Notes under the pieces: generated by a model
Told to the model about the DNA's origin: nothing
Seen by the model: the letters and a program-made list of their open reading frames with translations, nothing else
Databases searched by the model: none
Shown here: in pieces, positions 10,737 through 22,432 of the stretch
Layout: each line of letters opens with the position of its first letter
How positions within the stretch are numbered: position 1 is the stretch's first letter
Translations under genes and position numbers: made by a program
Source of the DNA: Symsagittifera roscoffensis
Lineage: Eukaryota > Xenacoelomorpha > Acoela > Convolutidae
Direction: 5' to 3'
DNA length: 64,000 nt
Assembly: GCF_963678635.1 (NCBI RefSeq)
Contig: NC_087064.1
Span: 52,224,684-52,288,683 of the forward strand

Positions 10737-10876
10737 CCAGTCATTTCCGCCCCAAAAACAGTCAATTCCGCTCCAAAAACAGTCAGTTCCCATTTGACTG
10801 CTTTTGGGGCAGAAATGACTGGATTTTTGGGGCGGAACTGTCTGGGGCAGAAATGATTGAGGGCGAGAATGTCTGG
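10737..10876. repeat. Inverted repeat with GGGGCGGAA / CAGTC words
   Basis: Segments 10,737-10,764 and 10,795-10,822 are reverse complements at 26 of 28 positions (CCAGTCATTTCCGCCCCAAA and its inverse). Extra GGGGCGGAACTG and GGGGCAGAAATGA words continue to 10,876. It looks like transposon terminal repeats collapsed on each other. Confidence 0.65.
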
Positions 10877-11856
10877 TCATATCTCTTTTGCAGCCATTGA
10901 AAGGGAGCGAAACAAGGATCAGATGATTTGTTTGGCAGCAATTATACCCGCACCTGCTCTTGCATTGTACAAAAATTTTTACAGCAAGAGACGACTGGGT
11001 TTGAAAAAAAACTTGGTTTGTAAAAGTCGTAGCAAATTGGTCAAGACAATCAAAACGTACCCGATTCGGGTTGACCAGTTCGAACATACCGCGAGATGGT
11101 CAAATATAACGCGAGCTTTTTAAACCAATTTGGATTCAAAAACTCACATTGGGTCAACTCATACGGTGCGATCTAAGTCGAAAATCTCAACCTGCGTCAA
11201 AACTGATATCGGACCATTCATCAAAAACACCTGGCTTAATCAAATCATACAAGATTTAACTACACGCGCTTTTGTTTTTACAAAATTGATACCCTGTTGA
11301 TGCTGTTGAATTACTTGAGTTTTCTATAACTTCAAGTTAAAATTTTCAAAAACGCAGCAAAAGACTTGCTGGAAGGTCGGTAGATTGATTTATGTTTTCA
11401 AAAAACGGCTTTTTAGTAGCACCCGGCTTCATACTATGTGCAACCTACTTCACTTTTTTCCAATTTAGCGGCGCAATATTTATATCCGGGTTTCTTGGCC
11501 AGTTGTTCCGATTACTTGTATACTAAACATCTGTGATATTACTTTGAAACCTTTTTTCATTATCTGACCGATGTGTAGTTGTTTAAATTTGCCATATCCA
11601 GGAAAATTGCATAATTACCTTAAAGTATGTCCAACTCTAGTTGCGTGGAAGTTTTTACAAAAATAAAAGTTAAAAAGTCGAGCGATTAAAAATTTTTCAT
11701 TTGTATAGTACAAAAATTTGTTACAATGTTTTTTTTTTCAAAAGTCAGCTTCAGAGAAGTTTCCTATTGAATTGTTTTGAGGGAATGAATTTCGAATGAG
11801 TTTGTCCAGTCTTCTTTAACCAAAATTCTCTATCCTTTTAAAAACAGTATCAAGGA
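10877..11856 (+). other. Host flank paralogous to about 32,150-33,160
   Basis: Order and words match the DNA upstream of the intact exon at 33,163. Examples are CTCAACCTGCGTCAA / CTCAACCTGGGTCAA, CAATTTAGCGGCG / CAATTTAGCGGAGG, and TATCCGGGTTT in both. Identity is moderate. This is the upstream half of the paralogous gene that element 1 split. Confidence 0.65.
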
Positions 11857-11901
11857 ATGAGTCAACGAAAATTTTGATTTTCATACTAAGCCTGAACATA
11901 T
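11857..11901 (+). pseudogene. 5' part of disrupted signal-peptide exon
   Basis: From the ATG at 11,857 this aligns over 45 bp with the start of the exon at 33,163. It has a one-base deletion and an in-frame TGA after six codons (MSQRKF then stop). It ends at the ATAT target duplication, where element 1 begins. The rest of the exon resumes at 31,137. Confidence 0.7.
11898..11901. repeat. Target-site duplication ATAT, left copy
   Basis: ATAT immediately precedes the LTR end TGAGTTATG. The same four bases follow the other LTR end at 31,137-31,140. The unfilled paralogue has a single ATAT at the corresponding place (about 33,207). Confidence 0.8.
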
Positions 11902-12074
11902 TGAGTTATGTATTATGTACTATACTCATAGAGTAATTTCAGATAGGGTACACCGTCTGCTCGTCACTTAATTTCGGCCGGATAGATTCGTGCAACTTCT
12001 TAGTCTAATACCGATCTTAATCTTACTCTTATATCTCCTAGTCTCAATAGATCTAGTGTACACCGGTTTGCCCG
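11902..12074 (-). repeat. 3' LTR of element 1, lacking U3
   Basis: It matches the first about 170 bp of the LTR at 30,758 (TGAGTTATGTATTATG through TCTAGTGTACACCGG) with a handful of substitutions and a small gap near 11,978. After CCCG the match stops, so the half corresponding to U3 is gone. The deletion also appears to remove adjacent 3' noncoding sequence, compared with 36,317-36,600 of element 2. Confidence 0.8.
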
Positions 12075-13440
12075 GGAAGGGCATGTAGTTCGCTTTTGGA
12101 TGCAGTGCCTGGTGAATTGGATCTGTACGTATACTTGAACATCGAGATGGTCATTGTTCTGTTGCAATAGAGTTCCTTTGCTGCGATACCAAGTCGTACT
12201 TTAAATCCATTGAGTGTAGTGATTGTAGGCAGCATGTCAGGTGGGTTTGCCATTCCGTAGTTGGAGTGTGATTGGGTTGTCAAGTTCCTTGCTGCTCGTC
12301 TTTGGGCTGTATATTATCTATATATTGCATTGTATTATTTACAGATATAAATCTTTGTTAATCTTGTTTTTAGTCATGATTTTGTACTAGTTTTTATCGC
12401 AAAAGTGTTACTATTTAGTTCGGTTATTTTTAAGAGCTACTCACACTTGAGTAACTCCCATCAAAAATAGTCTCGTGGAGGTCACAAAGCGTGGATGTAG
12501 CACGATGGGTGAGGCCGGCTATAGAGCATGCTCAGGACGTCCTCTTCTGGTGGGTTAGACCAGAAGTGAGGGTATAATTTCATGCTCTCTTTTTGGAGGG
12601 TCCTGTTTTTAGTTCCACCTTTCATGCTATTTTTTTACTGGTTTTTCTTCTGTTGTTTTGGTTATGTATTTTTCTCAAAAATCCAATTTGTTTGTTTTGG
12701 ATTTGTCTTTCGACTTTTTGGTGTTTTGTTCTTTTGTGTTCAGACTTAAAAGTAGTCTTCAAAAGAATAATTTATCCAGTTCTAAGCTGGTGTTAATCCA
12801 GTTTGGGTACCGTGGGTTTTCTTTTCTTAGTCATGCTGTTAGGTTATGGTTTAAGGTGTTTAGTAAGCTTGCGTTGGTTAGTTTGGATTATTATATAATT
12901 CCTTTCAAACCGGGTTAAAGGAAAGTCTGAGAAGTATTAAAGCTTGTTAGAGTTGTTATCAGTGAAAGTAGAGACTTAAATTCATTATTTTAAACCAATC
13001 TTTGTGGGCGAGCAATGCGAATTTGGATAGATTTTATGGGCGAGAGTATACAGAGAAGCGTCTCTAAAAATGTTAGTATTGCTATCTGTAATTTATGAAC
13101 AATTTTTATCAATTTACTACTTGAAAATTATGAAGTTTACTGATTGATTTAGGGGTTGAAATTGTTAATTTATTTTCAATTGTATGAATATTTACTGCTT
13201 TGGGGAGAAGAATTTATATATCAATTTACTGCTCTGTACGGGCTAATTTTATTGCTTCAATTATTGAATAGGTTAATTGAATTTTATTAATTGATAAGAA
13301 GTTTCTGTTTTTCATTTTGCTTTTTGTTTTGTAGATGATTGATGATTGTGCCTATGAAGAAAAAAGAAAACATTTAATAAGAATGGTTAGTGTTGCATGA
13401 GTTTATTAGTAATGAGGAAAAGCATCATGGATCATATCAG
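12075..13440 (-). other. 3' noncoding region of element 1
   Basis: Colinear with 36,600-37,940 of element 2 and without a sustained minus-strand frame. Two hairpins stand out. At 12,541-12,571, CCTC-TTCTGGT pairs with ACCAGAA-GAGG around GGGTTAG; element 2 has a counterpart at 37,047-37,074. At 12,899-12,923, TTCCTTT pairs with AAAGGAA around a CCGGGTT loop; its counterpart near 37,401 keeps the CCGGGTTAAAGGAA half. Confidence 0.6.
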
Positions 13441-13446
13441 ATGAGG

Positions 13447-13683
13447 TTAATAGTTTAGAGAGCAAACGAATAGTGTGTTTAATTTGCAGAAGTGGCCAAA
13501 GCAGTTCGAGTGCTTTAATGATGTTGTGCTCTTCAGTGCTGGGTGATTGTTCGTACGGTGTGTTTTGAATAAGGTTTTATAGTTTGTGATTATAGCGAGT
13601 GTTATATATGAATTCCAGGATTGGGACTTCAACGGGCTTGAGGAATTCATGAGGGAAAATTAGTGGGCGGGATTCTTCTACAT
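13447..13683 (-). pseudogene. Tail of accessory ORF, element 1
   Basis: Minus-strand translation in shifting frames matches the C-terminal about 80 residues of the accessory ORF of element 2 (37,947-38,270), for example ESRPLI-P-HE and PVE-PILE. Element 1 lacks about 1.4 kb that element 2 retains between this tail and the envelope-like gene. Function unknown. Confidence 0.5.
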
Positions 13684-16600
13684 TTAGGAGATTGTATAGG
13701 GGACAGAAGATATACATCTGGGAGATGAGATCGTTATTTCGGGGGTTGCCTTGTATTTTAGTGTCTCTAATACAATAGGTGAAGTTGAGAAAAAAATGGT
13801 GAGTTGTATGTAGATTGGGCTTCGTGGATAATTAGATCTCGAAGTTATGAGGTTTGTTAGGGCGATATTTCTGAAATTTCGCGGTACCAATGATAGGGGA
13901 TGGTTATGATTTAGGTTTTGCAATTGTGGTGCTGTAGGCGTTGTATTCGTTTTATTTCGTGATTCATAATATGTGTTTGGTGTTGTTGATATCTTGGTAT
14001 TGTTTTCTTTTATTTGAGCGTCTAGATGTCTTTTGTTTATTGATGTGGAAAATATTCCGAAAAATCCTGCAAAAAGTATGCGTGCTACGCTTGCTTGTTT
14101 ATTTACTTGCGTGTGTATTGCGCATGTATTGTAGATTCCTTTTAAGAGAGAGAAAAGAAATCCATCCTGAAAGGCAAGAAGTTCGTTTTTCAAGTTCACA
14201 AAACTAAAAATACTTTTTGTTGATATATCTTGTGGTCTGTATTTTTCGCCATTTAAGTAAATGTAATCTTTTATATCTTTAAAATATCCGCTATAGTCTT
14301 GTGCGTATATGTCTGAAAAGCCTGCTGTTTCTGCAAGTTTGCGTAGGTTTTGATCTATGGATTGTCGTTGTATTGTGTCCATTTTTGTGAGTAATTCTTG
14401 AAATTGTTGTGTTCGAATGTGATGTTGAATCTCAGATTTAGAGTATATGCCGATTGATTGTAAATCATTATTGGGGTTGCGGGCAATAGCTCTAATGCTT
14501 TCTGGTGAAAATTTTTTGAGTAGTTGCACAAGTGTAGAATACGGTGTGAGAAGATAGTATTTATCTTCGTCAGGGTTTAATTGTACTACACTGCGGCTAT
14601 TTTCTGATCCACATGGAACTGCTGTATCCCAAAATTAAGTTCTGCGGGAGAGTATTAACAAATTTTTTGAGTAGTTGCACAAGTGTAGAATACGGTGTGA
14701 GAAGATAGTATTTATCTTCGTCAGGGTTTAATTGTACTACACTGTGGCTATTTTCTGATCCACATGGAACTGCTGTATCCCAAAATTAAGTTCTGCGGGA
14801 GAGTATCAACAAAATGTACTTTGTTTTTGTAGAATATTGGGATTCTTTTATAGCATCTTTCGTCTTCAAAAATATACAAAAATATATCTTTTGTCCCCTA
14901 TAAAAATATATTTATTGCCTTCATAGTCAATAAATTTTGATCTGTTTCCTGACAATAAATATCCTGCATAAGGGATTTTAAGTACTGCAAGTGATTGTAA
15001 AATTTGTATGCGTTCAAGTTCTTATAATTGATGGAGTGTTTCAAGTTCTGTCAAAGGCATTTAATGAAAGATTCTACTTATTGTGTAGTCTAATTTCAAG
15101 TCTAAGTATATGCCATAATTGATTGCGGCAAAATGAATGTCATTAGTGATAGTTCTTGTAAACGTGTACTGTCTTTATCTTGTGGTTTTAATTTTCCACC
15201 AATGTTTCCTGTGTTTTTTAGAAATTTTACTGGGACAAATGATTTTTCGTCAGTGGTTGAGTGAGATGTAGCCATTGGATGTATAATTTATTTTCCTGTA
15301 TTCATGTCGAAACCGTCTTCGTATTCGACAAGAATTTCTGAATATTGTGTTTTGTAAAGTGGTTTGGTGTAATTACATGCAAGTTCCGTTTCTGGGTATA
15401 TTTGGAAACGTGTCAATTTATTTTCTATAGTATGAATGTTTATAAATCTAAAATTACTATGTCTGAAATGATCAGGGTTTACTTCTTCAAACGGGATTGA
15501 TTCATTAAAGTTTTTTGATGAAATATTATCATTATAGCGTGTATTTTTGCTACTTGAAACGTGGTACAGGTGTCTTCGGGGAACCAAACAGTTGTTGCCT
15601 GTGTGCGTGTAGTAGGATCGCATTATCCTTGGTCGTTTTTGCAAGGGAGTCTGATTCCTTGATAAAATATAGTGTCATCTCTTAAGTCACGTGTAAGTTG
15701 TACTTTTTCAATTTGTTTTTTCCAATCAAAAATAATTATTTCTTGGTATGCTTTATTTTTTGGATCCGCTTTACAATTTGAGGGGTTGTTTATTCTAATG
15801 TGTTGTATCCAGTTTTATCATAGATATCGTAAGTTAATCTTCCATCTGCTCCGTGAAATGGAAATTTGTTATCTAATCTTATATGACCTTGATACTTTTC
15901 AAGTTCAGCGTGGTGTGCTGAGTATGGAAAAACTTGAAATTTTACTAGTTTTCTGTTTTTGCCTTCGTTTGATGTGATTTTTACTCGTTCAAGTTCGTTT
16001 TTGCAATCGTCAGGGATGAGGTGCAATATTCTTTTGATGTTACTTTGGTAGAAAGATTCATGATCTAATCTGTTTTTGTTTCCGTTTGAGACTTGCGAAC
16101 AATGTACTTTCGTTTCGGAAAACGTCGCTGTGAATTTATATCCTGTTAGTGTTGTAGCTCGTGCTTTTGAGTGAAGTGTTGCTATTACATTTGTTGTTTC
16201 GATTGATTGTGGTTCGGATTAACATTGAGTGACTTGGTTTATTGCATATTTTTGTAAAGGTTTTTGTTCATTTTCTTCACAGTCATAGTGTGTGACTAGT
16301 AAATCCTGGGATCCTGTTCGGAGGGAAGGATTGTTATGGTCGGGTTTTGAAAAAGTGAAAAATAAAGGAGTCTGAAATATTAGTATCTTTTAAAGATACA
16401 TGTGTACGATAATACTGAATATGGATTATAAAAGGTGATATATCCAATTGTCTTTTTTGTGTATCTATCGTATTTGTAGATTATTTCTGTGGTTACCAAT
16501 GGGGAGGTAAAGATTGAGCTGTTATATTCGGAGCGGCTAGGGGTAAGGGATGATGAATTATATTATTTAGTCTTACTGTGATTTCAAATTTTAGTATCAA

Positions 16601-17480
16601 ATTGTCCTGTATAAGTATTTGTATATTATGTTCTTGAATATCTTTGTGGATATTTTGTCGATATTGTAATCTGTTCAGTACCCAGTTGTGTAATATTGGA
16701 GAGGGTGCTACGAATGTATTCTAATCTAATCGTAGTTGTATAATATTTGTTGAATTTTCTCTACTTCTGGCGACAAGATTTGTTGGAAAATTTGGAGGAA
16801 AAAGTGTTTGTGAAATTTGAGTTAAAGAAGGGGTTGTAGGAAGTGAAAAAGTTTCAGGTAGTGACAAAGATGTTTCAGATGAAACGTCTATTGGATCATT
16901 TACTAAATTTGGTTCGCCTTGGGTGAAAACTTGTGTCATCCAAAATTGGAGATGTTCTGTAGTGGCTGGGGGATTAAAAGGGTTTTCTCTTATTGTTCAG
17001 ATGTAGGGGTTGAACCTAAACAATCTGAGGGATTTTTCGATGTGTTTTGTTCTATTGGAATCTCTAGCGTACTTTGAATTGTACTGCTAGAAAAGTCTAC
17101 AGGATTTCTTGTTGGTGAATGAGGTATGTTGAATTGAACTCTGGGGTTTTGCAAGTTTCTATTTCGTCTTGAATGAATAGTTTGTCGGTTTATTTCTAGT
17201 GTGTTTTGGTTTTGATTTTGGTGTCTTGCTCTATTAGGATCTGGTTGGAGAGGGGGTATATATTATATAATGGTTCGTTTTGTGGTTCGCTCAGCAATGC
17301 TTGGCGAATTACTGGCTCTAGTGGTTCGGACAATCGTGCGTGTCTTTCTTCAAATGTACATGGATTGTCTTGAAAAGAGATCCGTATTGATGATTGAGGG
17401 TTATTTGTTTGAGTATTTGTTGGTGTTGTTGGAGGTTCTTGGGACGTTGTTGATGGGGACGTATGTGGAGGTTGTTGATT
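13684..17480 (-). pseudogene. Envelope-like third ORF of element 1
   Basis: Read 17,480 to 13,684 through several frames. First a Pro/Thr/Gln/Ser-rich N-terminus. Then a segment ending in Leu-Pro-Glu-Thr and Pro-Thr-rich words (16,939-16,721). Then a Cys-containing ectodomain (16,026-15,288) with NPSNCKAD-, CDPTTRTQ- and YSEILVEYEDGFDM-like segments. Last a 281-codon frame (14,529-13,684) containing KKFSPESIRAIARNP, GIYSKSEIQHHIRTQQFQEL and a hydrophobic stretch VARILFAGFFGIFSTSI that could span a membrane. Position after integrase, Cys pattern and membrane segment suggest a glycoprotein. The family is not established. Stops, frameshifts and a 151-bp internal duplication inactivate it. Confidence 0.55.
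14512..14813. repeat. 151-bp tandem duplication inside the envelope-like ORF
   Basis: Units 14,512-14,662 and 14,663-14,813 are nearly identical. I see only one or two differences, such as CTGCGGC versus CTGTGGC. The second unit continues into the normal downstream sequence. The duplication is recent, and the element 2 counterpart has a single copy. Confidence 0.9.
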
Positions 17481-17711
17481 AGCAATAGTGGAAAATTTTT
17501 TTACAAATTATTTATTTCAGAGGAAGGTTTGTGTTTTTTGTAGTATTCTTGAATGAAAAAAATTAGAAAAATCGTTGCTAATGCGAAAGTTTTTTTTTTT
17601 ATACATTTGCATATTGTCATTATGAGGGATGTCGAAAAAGTGAGAAATATTATAAAAAGAAGAAAAACATCTGTTCTAATGAATAGAAGCTGGAACATTT
17701 AGATAGTTATT

Positions 17712-17740
17712 TGAAATATCGTACCTGAGGAGGTGGTCAA
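17712..17740 (-). promoter_or_regulatory. Candidate 3' splice site before the envelope-like ORF (unit A)
   Basis: On the minus strand, ACCACCTCCTCAG is followed by GTACGATATTT; the boundary lies between 17,725 and 17,724. The same motif sits at 21,235 and 43,640, although the surrounding spacer is not coding. It would be a suitable acceptor for a spliced envelope mRNA. This is inferred from position and conservation only. Confidence 0.4.
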
Positions 17741-18960
17741 TGATTTTGGAAAAATGATGTAGGTTTGGGCTAGGGAATGAAAACTGATGAAAAAATTGCA
17801 AAAAATTTATCAGGTTAAGGATCAATATTTCTAAAACATCAGATATAAAAATTATACAAGATTTGAAGAAATTGGAAAGAATTGAAAAAAAGTTTGAAAG
17901 TATATTATGAAATTTGTTAACTGTTTGAGAAAGAAGCATTTGAAGAAATGATTTCTTTGTCGAGTTTTTTTTTCTTTTTTGAGGCTAAATTTAAGTGTGG
18001 TCGGATTATTTATCGGTTTTTTGACAAGTGGGTTGGATTTTGACAATTTTTGAGAAAGGAAAGTTTAGAGGGCTCTTAAGAGTCTTCCTCGTTTTGTTGT
18101 TATTTATGGGATGATTGGGGGTATCGAAGGGATTTTCGTACTTTAGGCTAATTGATCATGTCCGTTCTGTTCTTTGGCCTAATTTAATATTTTTGCCCGA
18201 GGAGTTTTTGAGGTCTAAGCTGGGACAATATTGTTGATCTTTGTACTGCTTGATAGGGGGAGGGTTGTAATATTGAAACTTTGTTTATTTCAGGTGTCAA
18301 TATTTAGCGGTTTGCTTATTTTTGACCTGGAGGTCTTTTAATTATAGTTAGAGATCGGCAAGAGGGTGATTGTTTGTCGGCTAAAAAAGTCGTGTTAAAA
18401 ATGAGGAGATGATTCGGAAAGGCTTCTGATTGGCTAAATTTGAAGTAGTTTGTTCAAGTGCTTTTCAGCATGAATTTTAAGAAAATGTTCGGTTCATGAA
18501 AATATCTTCAAGAGGTAAAAATGTTAATGAATTTAAGGTGGTTTTTGAACTTCAAGTTTCTTTAATATTTTAGATTGCGGGATGAATGTTTTGGAAACTT
18601 TTCGTGGCTGATTACGAAGTCACGATGATTGTCTATGTGGAGATGTTTCTTTTTGGTCTTGTGGTATAATTTTTTTTTTCTAATTTTCATTTTTTTTTTC
18701 TGTTTGAGGTATTTTTTTGTTGTCTACGTTTTTTGATTTTTGTTTGGGAAATTCTTTCTCCCTTTTATCTAATTGTTTCTGGATGGGGTGCATAACAGTG
18801 CTTTGATTTTGATTGTGTTCTGAGCTATTTTGAACAATTTTAAGTCCTAAACAAAAAAGAGCATAATTGAATAAGTTCTCGAAGGGCGTACTCTTTTGAG
18901 TAATAAGGAAAAAGATTGCTTCCATGTTGAAAAATTTCATTTTTGTTCAAATCTGGAAGT
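17741..18960 (-). other. Non-coding spacer between integrase and envelope-like ORF (unit A)
   Basis: Colinear with 21,251-22,430 and partly with 43,651-44,500. T-rich, with no sustained minus-strand frame of coding type. The Leu/Phe/Ser-rich frame at 17,939-17,676 is repeated in unit B (21,449-21,183), but this reflects the DNA duplication. Confidence 0.5.
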
Positions 18961-18964
18961 TTTT

Positions 18965-19610
18965 TATGTTACATCAGTGGGTTTATCAAAAATTTGATAC
19001 GGTCCTTTTCGGAGTGGTTGTAGTTTTTTAGAAATTCCTTTTTGTGTTTTAAGTTTTGAAATTGAAACATAAGTTCCGATTTTGACATCATGTGTTTGGT
19101 AATCTAGGATATCTGTGTTTTCGTTGATAGAGGTGTTGTTAAATTTTCTGAAATATCTAAGTAGGGTTTTGTTTCCTAGTATGGTGGTATCGGCTTAAAG
19201 TGGCTTCGTTTTATATTTGTGCCAAGATTTTAATTGTCTAATGACTGGGTCAAGGTTTTGATGTTTTTGTAACAATGCAAAAGTTATTTTCTCTGATATT
19301 GGGAGAAAAATGTTTTCAATTTCTACTTTTGATAGAGGTATTGTATCTAGTGGGTCATGAAGGTTAAAAACATGGTTGATTGTATATTTTGAATAATTAT
19401 TTGCTGGGCCTGATAAATTTATTTTGTCAATGGAGTCTTTTTTTCTATCAAAGGGAATAGATCTTTTTTATATAATTTTTGTTTGGCTGGTTTTTGCTGT
19501 GTGTTGTTGTTTTTTATCCATGAAGAGTATGGCATCGGTTTGAATGTAGATTTTCCTAGTAATTCTATTTCGTATTGATTGTTTTGACAGTCTAGATATA
19601 GTAGAAAAAG
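18965..19610 (-). pseudogene. Integrase remnant without catalytic core (unit A)
   Basis: From high to low, the minus strand encodes the pre-integrase linker (KKDLFPLIEK, then a FNLHDPLDTIPLSKVEIEN segment) and the N-terminal lead-in (LDPVIRQLKSWHKYKTKP, then KTLLRYFRKFNNTS). Within a few codons it continues with GTYVSISKLKTQKGI and KKLQPLRKGPYQIFDKPTDV. The last is the C-terminal GPY/F module of Ty3/gypsy integrases. The HHCC zinc finger and the DDE core, present in element 2 at 45,553-45,005, are missing. It cannot integrate DNA. Confidence 0.75.
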
Positions 19611-19621
19611 TTTTAGATTAT

Positions 19622-21180
19622 TTACTCAGTTTTTACTGCATATTTGCATTGTAATCTTGGTGATGTTTCATCTTTTGCAAGGAAAAGTTTTATACTTTGT
19701 TGTATTTGAATTGTTGTTTTTCGTGTTAATAATTCAGGTGATGTATTTCTACTGAGGTTATTGGGTAGTGCGAGGTTTTTTCCTGCTGTCCAAACTATAT
19801 GTAAGTTTGGGAATTTCATTACAATTAGTTAAAATTTTGGTTTGGGTTTGATTTTTGTGTAAAAAGAAAAATTATTGATTTTTGGTCTGTAAATAAAAAT
19901 GTTGGATGTTTAGATCCAAGTATTAAAATTTCTTATTCTGTAAGTGTATATATTATGGCTGTGCATTCTCTCATAAGGGTAGAGAGTCTAAGTTCAGCTT
20001 GTGTGAATAGCCTAGAGTTTGCGGAAATGAGGTTCATTTTATTTGTTCCATTGTGAGATTGTAATAATGCTGCACCGATGCCAAAGTTTGAGGCGTCGCA
20101 CATGGCATAAAACGGTTGATCGGGGTATGGAATAGTGTTTGTTGATTGCTCTGTGAGAAGAGTCTTTATCTCCCTAAATTGTTTCTGGTGTTCTGTTGTC
20201 CATTAAAAATTATTCTGCTGTCCTAGGGCGATGTAGAATGGTCTTAAGTATAACTGCATTTTGTATACGTATTTACTTAAGAAGTTTAACGTTCCAAGAA
20301 TTTCTTGTACTTTCTTCTTATTTGAAAGTGGTTGGAGTTTTTGGATTGCATCTATGCGAGATTTTGGTGGAGTTATAGTGTTTCTTTCTATAATATGTCC
20401 AAGGAATTATGCTCGTAATAGAAAAAAGTTTGATTTATCTGGAGCTGCTTTCATGTTTTCTGGTAGTAACATTTGATGGTATTTTTCCAAGACAATAAAC
20501 ACTTCGTTTTTTGTATGTGATTGCATGAAAACATCGTCTAAATATGTGATTGCATTTTTATTGAGTATTAGTGGTCTGAAAATTTTACTCATAAATGCTG
20601 AAAATGCAGCTGGTCCTATGGAAATTCCATAGAATAATCTGTTGAATTCGAATTGATGACTTCCAATAACGAATTGTGTTAATCGTCTTGATTGTTCATC
20701 TAGCCGTATTTGATTATATGCTCATTTGATCATATCTGCTGTTGTGAAGTATTTACCATTTATTTTTGTGAGAATTACTTGAATCTGTTCGATAGGCCAA
20801 TTATATTTAGTTTCATCAATTGGTGAATTGAGTCATCTTGCATCTAGAACTTTTTTTCATGATCCTCCCTTTGTTAAGATGATAAGGGGGTTTATGAATG
20901 TGTTATCTTTTGGCTGTTCTTCTTTATTTACTGGAGAAATGATTTCATACTGTTCTAGTATTTCAAGTAATCGGTTGACTTTGTCTTGCAAATGAATTGG
21001 GGTTTTAATTGCTCGTTGTTTTTTGAAAACTGCTTCGGGTTTCAGGGGTAAATATAATGGAGAATTTACTTTTCCAACATCAAATTTAGATGTGGTGTAA
21101 ACTTTTGGGTATTTTAAAAATAATTCAGCTAATTGTTCGAAATATTCTTGTGTTATCTGAGAATGTTGAAAATTAAACAT
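19622..21180 (-). pseudogene. Reverse transcriptase and RNase H (unit A)
   Basis: The frame at 21,180-20,857 covers the RT N-terminus (FNFQHSQITQEYFEQLAELF, HLQDKVNRLLEILEQYEI). The frame at 20,592-20,407 holds the polymerase box YLDDVF (residues 17-22 of that frame). The RNase H start CDASNFGIGAALLQ lies near 20,106-20,056 with the catalytic Asp retained. LMRECTAI and FANS/SANSRLFTQAELRLST-like segments follow. The connection domain toward integrase ends near 19,622. It makes element DNA from RNA in an intact relative. Frameshifts separate the pieces. Confidence 0.8.
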
Positions 21181-21221
21181 TGTTATGAGTGATTAGAAGT
21201 TGGAAAATTTAGATAGTTATT

Positions 21222-21250
21222 TGAAATATCGTACCTGAGGAGGTGGTCAA
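21222..21250 (-). promoter_or_regulatory. Candidate 3' splice site, duplicated copy (unit B)
   Basis: Identical CCTCCTCAG/GTACGATATTT arrangement, boundary between 21,235 and 21,234. Here it would splice into a second RT rather than the envelope-like ORF. It exists because of the tandem duplication. Confidence 0.35.
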
Positions 21251-22430
21251 TGATTTTGGAAAAATAATGTAGGTTTGGGCTAGGGAATGAAAACGGATGA
21301 AAAAATTGCAAAAGAATTATCAGGTTAAGGATCAATATTTCTAAAATATCAGATATAAAAATTATACAAGATTTGAAAAAATTGGAAAGAATTGAAAAAA
21401 GGTTTGAAAGTATATTATGAAATTTGTTAACTGTTTGAGAAAGAAGCATTTGAAGAAATGATTTCTTTGTCGAATTTTTTTTTGTTTTTTTTTAGGCTAA
21501 ATTCAAATGTGGTCGGATTATTTATCGGTTTTTTGACAAGTGGGTTGGATTTTGGCAATTTTTTTATGGGATGATTGGGGGTATCGAAGGGATATTCGTA
21601 CTTTAGGCTAATTGATCATGTCCGTTTTATTCTTTAGGCTAATTTAATATTTTTGCCCGATGAGTTTTTGAGGTCTAATAAGCTGGGACAATATTGTTGA
21701 TCTTTGTACTGCTTGATAGGGGGAGGGTTGTAATACTGAAACTTTGTTTATTTCAGGAGTCAATGTTTAGCGGTTTGCTTATTTTTGACCTGGAGTTCTT
21801 TTAATTTTAGTTAGAGATCGGCATGAGGGTGATTGTTTGTCGGCTAAAAAAGTCATGTTAAAATGAGGAGATGATTCGGAAAGGCTTCTGATTGGCTAAA
21901 TTTGAAGTAGTTTGTTCAAGTGCTTTTCAGCATGAATTTTGAGAAAATGTTCGGTTCATGAAAATATCTTCAAGAGGTAAAAATTTTAATGAATTTAAGG
22001 TGGTTTTTGAACTTCAAGTTTCTTTAATATTTTAGATTGCGGGATGAATGTTTTGGAAACTTTTCGTGGCTGATTACAAAAACACGATGATTGTCTATGT
22101 GGAGATGTTTCTTTTTGGTCTTGTTGTATAATTTTTTTTCTTCTAATTTTCAATTTTTTCTTTCTGTTTGAGGTATCTTTTTGTTGTCTACGTTTTTTGA
22201 TTTTTGTTTGGGAAATTCTTTGTCCTTTTTATCTAATTGTTTCTGGATGGGGTGCATATCAGTGCTTTGATTTTGATTGTGTTCTGAGCTATTTTGAACA
22301 ATTTTAAGTCCTAAACAAAAAAGAGCATAATTGAGTAAGTTCTCGAAGGGCGTACTCTTTCGGGTAAAAAGGTAAAAGATTGCTTCGATGTTTAAAGATT
22401 TCTTTTTTGTTTAAATCTGTACGTTTTTTA
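21251..22430 (-). other. Non-coding spacer (unit B)
   Basis: Second copy of the spacer at 17,741-18,960, including the conserved words GATCTTTGTACTGCTTGATA and GGGGGAGGGTTGTAAT. No gene seen. Confidence 0.5.
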
Positions 22431-22432
22431 TG

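Larger units (their letters stand above)
17686..21180 (-). repeat. Tandem duplication unit A (RT to integrase tail to spacer)
   Basis: About 3.49 kb, closely similar throughout to 21,187-24,622. In minus orientation it begins at the codons for FNFQHSQITQE at the RT N-terminus and ends just past the AG/GTAC splice-like site before the envelope-like ORF. Unit A is the downstream copy. Confidence 0.85.

Noticed and set aside
10698-11123. Overlapping frames on both strands
   Set aside because: They are produced by the palindromic GGGGCGGAA repeat and its flank; no conserved peptide.
12593-12918. Hydrophobic plus-strand frames in the 3' noncoding region (also 37,033-37,224)
   Set aside because: The two elements do not conserve the peptide, and the frames come from T-rich DNA.
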